This document shows positions 4,518-7,331 of a stretch of 7,331 nucleotides of DNA, one piece after another. The stretch comes from Actinomycetes bacterium (GTDB taxonomy: Bacteria; Actinomycetota; Actinomycetes; Mycobacteriales; Micromonosporaceae): positions 1-7,331 of the forward strand of contig JAEZGP010000632.1 of assembly GCA_023437285.1 (NCBI GenBank), read 5' to 3'. Position 1 is the stretch's first letter, and each line of letters starts with the position of its first letter. A program made the position numbers and the translations under genes. The notes under the pieces are model-generated. The model did no database searches. It was not told the origin of the DNA and worked only from the letters and a program-made list of their open reading frames with translations.

Positions 4518-7181
4518 CTACCGACCAGGCCGTACGGACGCCTCGCCGCCGGCCCGGGCCGCATAGGTCGTGCTCCGCTGCCGAGACGGCCGGGCCGCGT
4601 AGGTCGTGCTCCGCTGCCGGGCCGGCCGGCCGGCGGCGGCCGCGATGGCGTGCAACTGCTCCACTGTGCGCTGCGAGCCGTGTTCCGAGCCGGCCATCCG
4701 GGAGATCGTCTCCTCCATGAGCGTGCCGCCGAGGTCGTTACAGCCGCCGCGCAGCATCGCCACGGTGCCCTCGTCGCCGAGCTTGACCCACGAACACTGG
4801 ATGTTGTCGATGCGGCCGTGCAGCAGGATCCGGGCCATCGCGTGCACGGCCCGGTTGGCCTGCCAGGTCGGGCCGGGCTGGGCGATGCCGGCCAGATAGA
4901 TCGGCGCGTTGGTGTGTACGAACGGCAGCGCCACGAACTCGGTGAAGCCGCCCGTACGGTCCTGGATGCCGGCGAGGACCCGGAAGTGCCCGAGCCAGTG
5001 GCGCGGCTGGTCGACGTGCCCGTACATCATGGTGGAACTGGACCGCAGGCCCACCTCGTGGGCCGTGGTGATGACCTCGATCCACGTCGCGGCGGGCAGC
5101 TTGCCCTTGGTGAGCACCCAGCGCACGTCGTCGTCGAGGATCTCCGCAGCCGTGCCGGGGATCGTGTCGAGGCCCGCCTCGCGCAGCTCGGTGAGCCACT
5201 CCCGGATGGACACGTTGGCCTTCGCCGCGCCGGTGACGACCTCCATCGGCGAGAAGGCGTGCACGTGCATGTCCGGTACCCGCTTCTTCACGGCGCGGAC
5301 CAGGTCGGCGTACGCGGTCGGGGGCAGCGCGGGGTCGATGCCGCCCTGCATGCACACCTCGGTCGCGCCGAGCCGCCACGCCTCCTCCGCGCGGTCGGCC
5401 ACCTGGTCGACGGAGAGCCGGTACGCGTCGGCGTCGCGCTCGCGCTGGGCGAACGCGCAGAACCGGCAGCCCACGTAACACACGTTGGTGAAGTTGATGT
5501 TGCGGTTGACGACGTACGTGATGTCGTCGCCGACGGCCGCCGCGCGCAGCCCGTCGGCGATGTTGGCCAGTTCCTCCAGCGCCGGGCCGTCGGCCCCGAA
5601 CAGGGCCAGCGCGAGGGACTCGTGGGCCGGATCGAGCAGCGCGGCGGGGTCCTTGCCGGCCAGCCGCAGCCCTGCCAGCACGTCGCCGTCGAACCGCGCC
5701 GGCTGCGCCGACGATGCCGCCGACAGTCCTGTCGACGGTGCCGCCAACGGTGCCGTTGACGGTGCCGCCAACGGTGCCGACGTCGCCTTCGCGTGCTCGG
5801 CGACCTCGGCCCAGTCGCCGTACACCGAGTCGAAGTCGCCGCGCCGGTCGCCGGTGCGACCGGTCGTGTCGATCGTCTCGTGCAGGTCGGTCCGCCCGCC
5901 GGGGACGAACGCGGCGTCCGGCTCCTGCCACGGGAGCCCGACCGGCAGCGCCGACTCCACGGCCAGGCCGGTTGCCGGGTCAGCCAGCGCGGCCACGTGC
6001 GCCGCCAGGCGCGGGTCGAGCCAGGGCGGGCCCGTCCGTACGTACTCGGGGTAGATCGTCAGGCGCTCGCGCAGGGTGAACCCGGCCGCGGCGCTGCGGG
6101 CCGCCAGCTCGTCGATCTGCGGCCACGGGCGTTCGGGGTTGACGTGGTCGGGCGTGACCGGAGAGACGCCGCCCCAGTCGTCGATGCCGGCGCGCAGCAG
6201 CAGCGCGTACTCGTCGTCGATGAGGTTCGGCGGGGCCTGGATGCGCGCCTTCGGACCCAGGACCAGGCGGGCCACCGCGATCGTGGCGGCCAGGTCGCGC
6301 AGGTCGGCGTCGGGCATGCCGCGCATCGCCGTGTCGGGCTTGGCGCGGAAGTTCTGGACGATGACCTCCTGGATGTGCCCGTACTCCCGGGCGGAGCGGC
6401 GGATCGCGTGCAGCGACTCGGCGCGCTCGGTGAGCGTCTCGCCGATGCCGATGAGGATGCCGGTGGTGAACGGCACCCCGACCCGGCCGGCGTCGTCGAG
6501 CACCCGCAGCCGCACGGCCGGTTCCTTGTCGGGCGAGCCGTAGTGCGGCCCGCCCGGCTCGCTCCACAGGCGGGTCGCCGTGGTCTCCAGCATCATGCCC
6601 ATGCTCGGTGCGACGGGCTTGAGCCGCTGCAGGTCGGCCCAGCTCAGTACGCCGGGGTTGAGGTGCGGCAGCAGGCCGGTCTCCTCCAGCACGGCGATGG
6701 CACTGGCCCGCACATAGTCCAGAGTGGACTCGTAACCGCGCTCGTCCAGCCACTGCCGGGCCGCCGGCCAGCGCTCCTCGGGCCGGTCACCGAGCGTGAA
6801 CAGGGCCTCTTTGCAGCCCAGTGCGGCGCCCTCGCGCGCGATGGCGAGCACCTCGTCGCGGTCGAGGAACGCCGCGGGCAGGCGGTGCGGGACGGTGGCA
6901 AACGTGCAGTAGTGACACCGGTCGCGACAGAGCCGGGTCAGCGGGATGAAAACCTTTTTCGAGTACGTGACGACGCCCGGCCGGCCGGCCGCGAGCAGGC
7001 CGGCGTCGCGTACCACCGACGCGGCCGCCAGCAGCGCCTCGAGGTCGTCGTCGCGCGCGCCGAGCAGCACGGCGGCCTCGGTGACGTCGAGCGTGCGGCC
7101 GTCGGTGGCCCGCCGCAGCGCCCGGCGCACGGCCGAGGACGAAGTCGTTACCGCTTGCCTATCCCCAGGAGCGTCATGCAC
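4518..7181 (-). CDS. fbiC: FO synthase, fused CofG-CofH radical SAM enzyme
   Basis: An 887-residue bifunctional enzyme that makes FO (7,8-didemethyl-8-hydroxy-5-deazariboflavin), the chromophore of coenzyme F420, from tyrosine and 5-amino-6-ribitylaminouracil. The N-terminal CofG half carries the radical SAM cluster motif CRDRCHYC (Cys85, Cys89, Cys92). The C-terminal CofH half carries CYVGCRFC (Cys568, Cys572, Cys575). Conserved stretches such as [27 protein letters not shown] and HAFSPMEV support both halves. Mycobacterial FbiC is about 30 residues shorter by memory. The excess here is a repeat-containing linker (about 466-482) and a C-terminal duplicated 12-residue block (850-874), neither touching the catalytic parts. 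The GTG start lacks a strong Shine-Dalgarno but has TAGGCT six bases upstream, consistent with a leaderless mRNA. An overlapping out-of-frame ATG three bases inside stops after nine codons. No other F420 genes are in the window. Confidence 0.97.
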   Translation of the reverse strand: MHDAPGDRQAVTTSSSAVRRALRRATDGRTLDVTEAAVLLGARDDDLEALLAAASVVRDAGLLAAGRPGVVTYSKKVFIPLTRLCRDRCHYCTFATVPHRLPAAFLDRDEVLAIAREGAALGCKEALFTLGDRPEERWPAARQWLDERGYESTLDYVRASAIAVLEETGLLPHLNPGVLSWADLQRLKPVAPSMGMMLETTATRLWSEPGGPHYGSPDKEPAVRLRVLDDAGRVGVPFTTGILIGIGETLTERAESLHAIRRSAREYGHIQEVIVQNFRAKPDTAMRGMPDADLRDLAATIAVARLVLGPKARIQAPPNLIDDEYALLLRAGIDDWGGVSPVTPDHVNPERPWPQIDELAARSAAAGFTLRERLTIYPEYVRTGPPWLDPRLAAHVAALADPATGLAVESALPVGLPWQEPDAAFVPGGRTDLHETIDTTGRTGDRRGDFDSVYGDWAEVAEHAKATSAPLAAPSTAPLAAPSTGLSAASSAQPARFDGDVLAGLRLAGKDPAALLDPAHESLALALFGADGPALEELANIADGLRAAAVGDDITYVVNRNINFTNVCYVGCRFCAFAQRERDADAYRLSVDQVADRAEEAWRLGATEVCMQGGIDPALPPTAYADLVRAVKKRVPDMHVHAFSPMEVVTGAAKANVSIREWLTELREAGLDTIPGTAAEILDDDVRWVLTKGKLPAATWIEVITTAHEVGLRSSSTMMYGHVDQPRHWLGHFRVLAGIQDRTGGFTEFVALPFVHTNAPIYLAGIAQPGPTWQANRAVHAMARILLHGRIDNIQCSWVKLGDEGTVAMLRGGCNDLGGTLMEETISRMAGSEHGSQRTVEQLHAIAAAAGRPARQRSTTYAARPSRQRSTTYAARAGGEASVRPGR
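4561..4632 (-). repeat. 2 x 36-bp direct repeat in the FbiC C-terminus
   Basis: Two copies start at 4561 and 4597, sharing AGGTCGTGCTCCGCTGCCG and differing at a few bases. They encode a duplicated 12-residue block, [12 protein letters not shown] then [12 protein letters not shown], in the basic tail after the CofH domain. Confidence 0.9.
5737..5784 (-). repeat. 4 x 12-bp tandem repeat in the FbiC interdomain linker
   Basis: Units GGTGCCGCCAAC and GGTGCCGTTGAC alternate from 5737, giving a 24-bp higher-order period. The fourth unit is partly degraded. They encode an [12 protein letters not shown] linker (about residues 466-482) between the CofG and CofH halves. Confidence 0.85.
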
Positions 7182-7187
7182 CCATGA

Positions 7188-7193
7188 AGCCTA
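7188..7193 (-). promoter_or_regulatory. Predicted -10 element for leaderless transcription of fbiC
   Basis: On the minus strand TAGGCT (TAnnnT) ends six bases before the GTG start, the same geometry as at the patatin gene. This supports the GTG as the true first codon. No clear -35 hexamer is seen; that position falls within the 7206-7234 inverted repeat. Confidence 0.45.
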
Positions 7194-7205
7194 CCGACCG
7201 ACAGG

Positions 7206-7234
7206 GACACCGCCCGGCCAGCGGCCCTGGTGTC
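7206..7234 (-). terminator. Inverted repeat at the end of the upstream gene (possible terminator or operator)
   Basis: GACACC (7206-7211) and GGTGTC (7229-7234) form a 6-bp stem. A 17-nt loop contains a smaller GGCC-AGC-GGCC hairpin. The structure overlaps the TGA of the upstream gene and lies 25-53 nt before the fbiC start. There is no U-tract. It could end the upstream transcript or, from its position, be an fbiC operator; either role is inference. Confidence 0.3.
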
Positions 7235-7331
7235 AGTTGAGCTTTTCCGTGATCGTCGGGCCGGCCGGCTCGGACCGGTCCGAGGACCCCGCCGGCAGCA
7301 CCGGCCTGGGCTGCTCCGACGCGGGCGGCGC
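7233..7331 (-). CDS. 3' end of an unidentified gene (partial)
   Basis: A minus-strand frame stays open from the window edge to a TGA at 7235-7233, giving 32 residues. They are rich in proline, alanine, serine and glutamate and end in PTITEKLN. I do not recognise the family. It looks like the disordered tail of a protein whose body lies outside the window. It ends 51 nt before fbiC on the same strand. With only 32 codons at this GC content, the coding call is tentative. Confidence 0.45.
   Translation of the reverse strand, partial: APPASEQPRPVLPAGSSDRSEPAGPTITEKLN

Noticed and set aside
5793..7187. A 464-codon open frame on the plus strand opposite fbiC
   Set aside because: It is an antisense shadow typical of high-GC codon bias: low-complexity composition, no recognisable motif, and FbiC on the other strand is certain.

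Overview
The window is very GC-rich DNA in which all recognisable genes lie on the minus strand. A WhiB-family regulator, a fused F420-precursor synthase (FbiC) and apparent leaderless starts together indicate a high-GC actinomycete. A filamentous or sporulating group such as Micromonosporaceae or a relative is my best guess; the genus cannot be fixed from this sequence alone.

In transcription order (right to left): (1) 7331-7233, the proline/alanine-rich 3' end of an unidentified gene that runs in from outside the window. (2) 7181-4518, fbiC, the two-domain radical SAM FO synthase. (3) 4475-3120, a multi-pass membrane permease resembling the sugar/nucleoside (RbsC-type) ABC permeases, with no ATPase or binding protein beside it and a long repetitive C-terminal tail. 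(4) 3119-2965, a short spacer largely filled by an 18-bp tandem repeat. (5) 2964-1957, a patatin-like lipase/esterase. (6) 1951-695, a membrane-anchored PlsC-type acyltransferase, 5 nt after the patatin gene. (7) 694-302, a regulatory intergenic region with a good promoter, a near-perfect palindrome over its -10 box, and a leader hairpin next to the Shine-Dalgarno. (8) 301-41, whiB. Positions 1-40 lie downstream of whiB and show only the 10-bp palindrome at 19-28, with no convincing terminator.

Functionally there are three blocks. fbiC makes the deazaflavin chromophore of coenzyme F420 and may be co-transcribed with the permease (42-nt gap). Patatin plus acyltransferase form a tight pair suited to phospholipid deacylation and reacylation. 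WhiB is an iron-sulfur developmental regulator with its own promoter.

The most unusual property is locus-wide. Every complete gene except whiB carries short tandem repeats with periods that are multiples of 3 (12, 15, 18, 30 or 36 bp). They sit at linkers, loops or tails and leave the catalytic motifs untouched. One further 18-bp array lies outside any called gene, directly after the permease stop codon. I found no CRISPR array, transposase, tRNA or rRNA. I found no wholly new multi-gene system; the repeat expansions, the orphan permease beside fbiC and the whiB control region are what deserve a second look.
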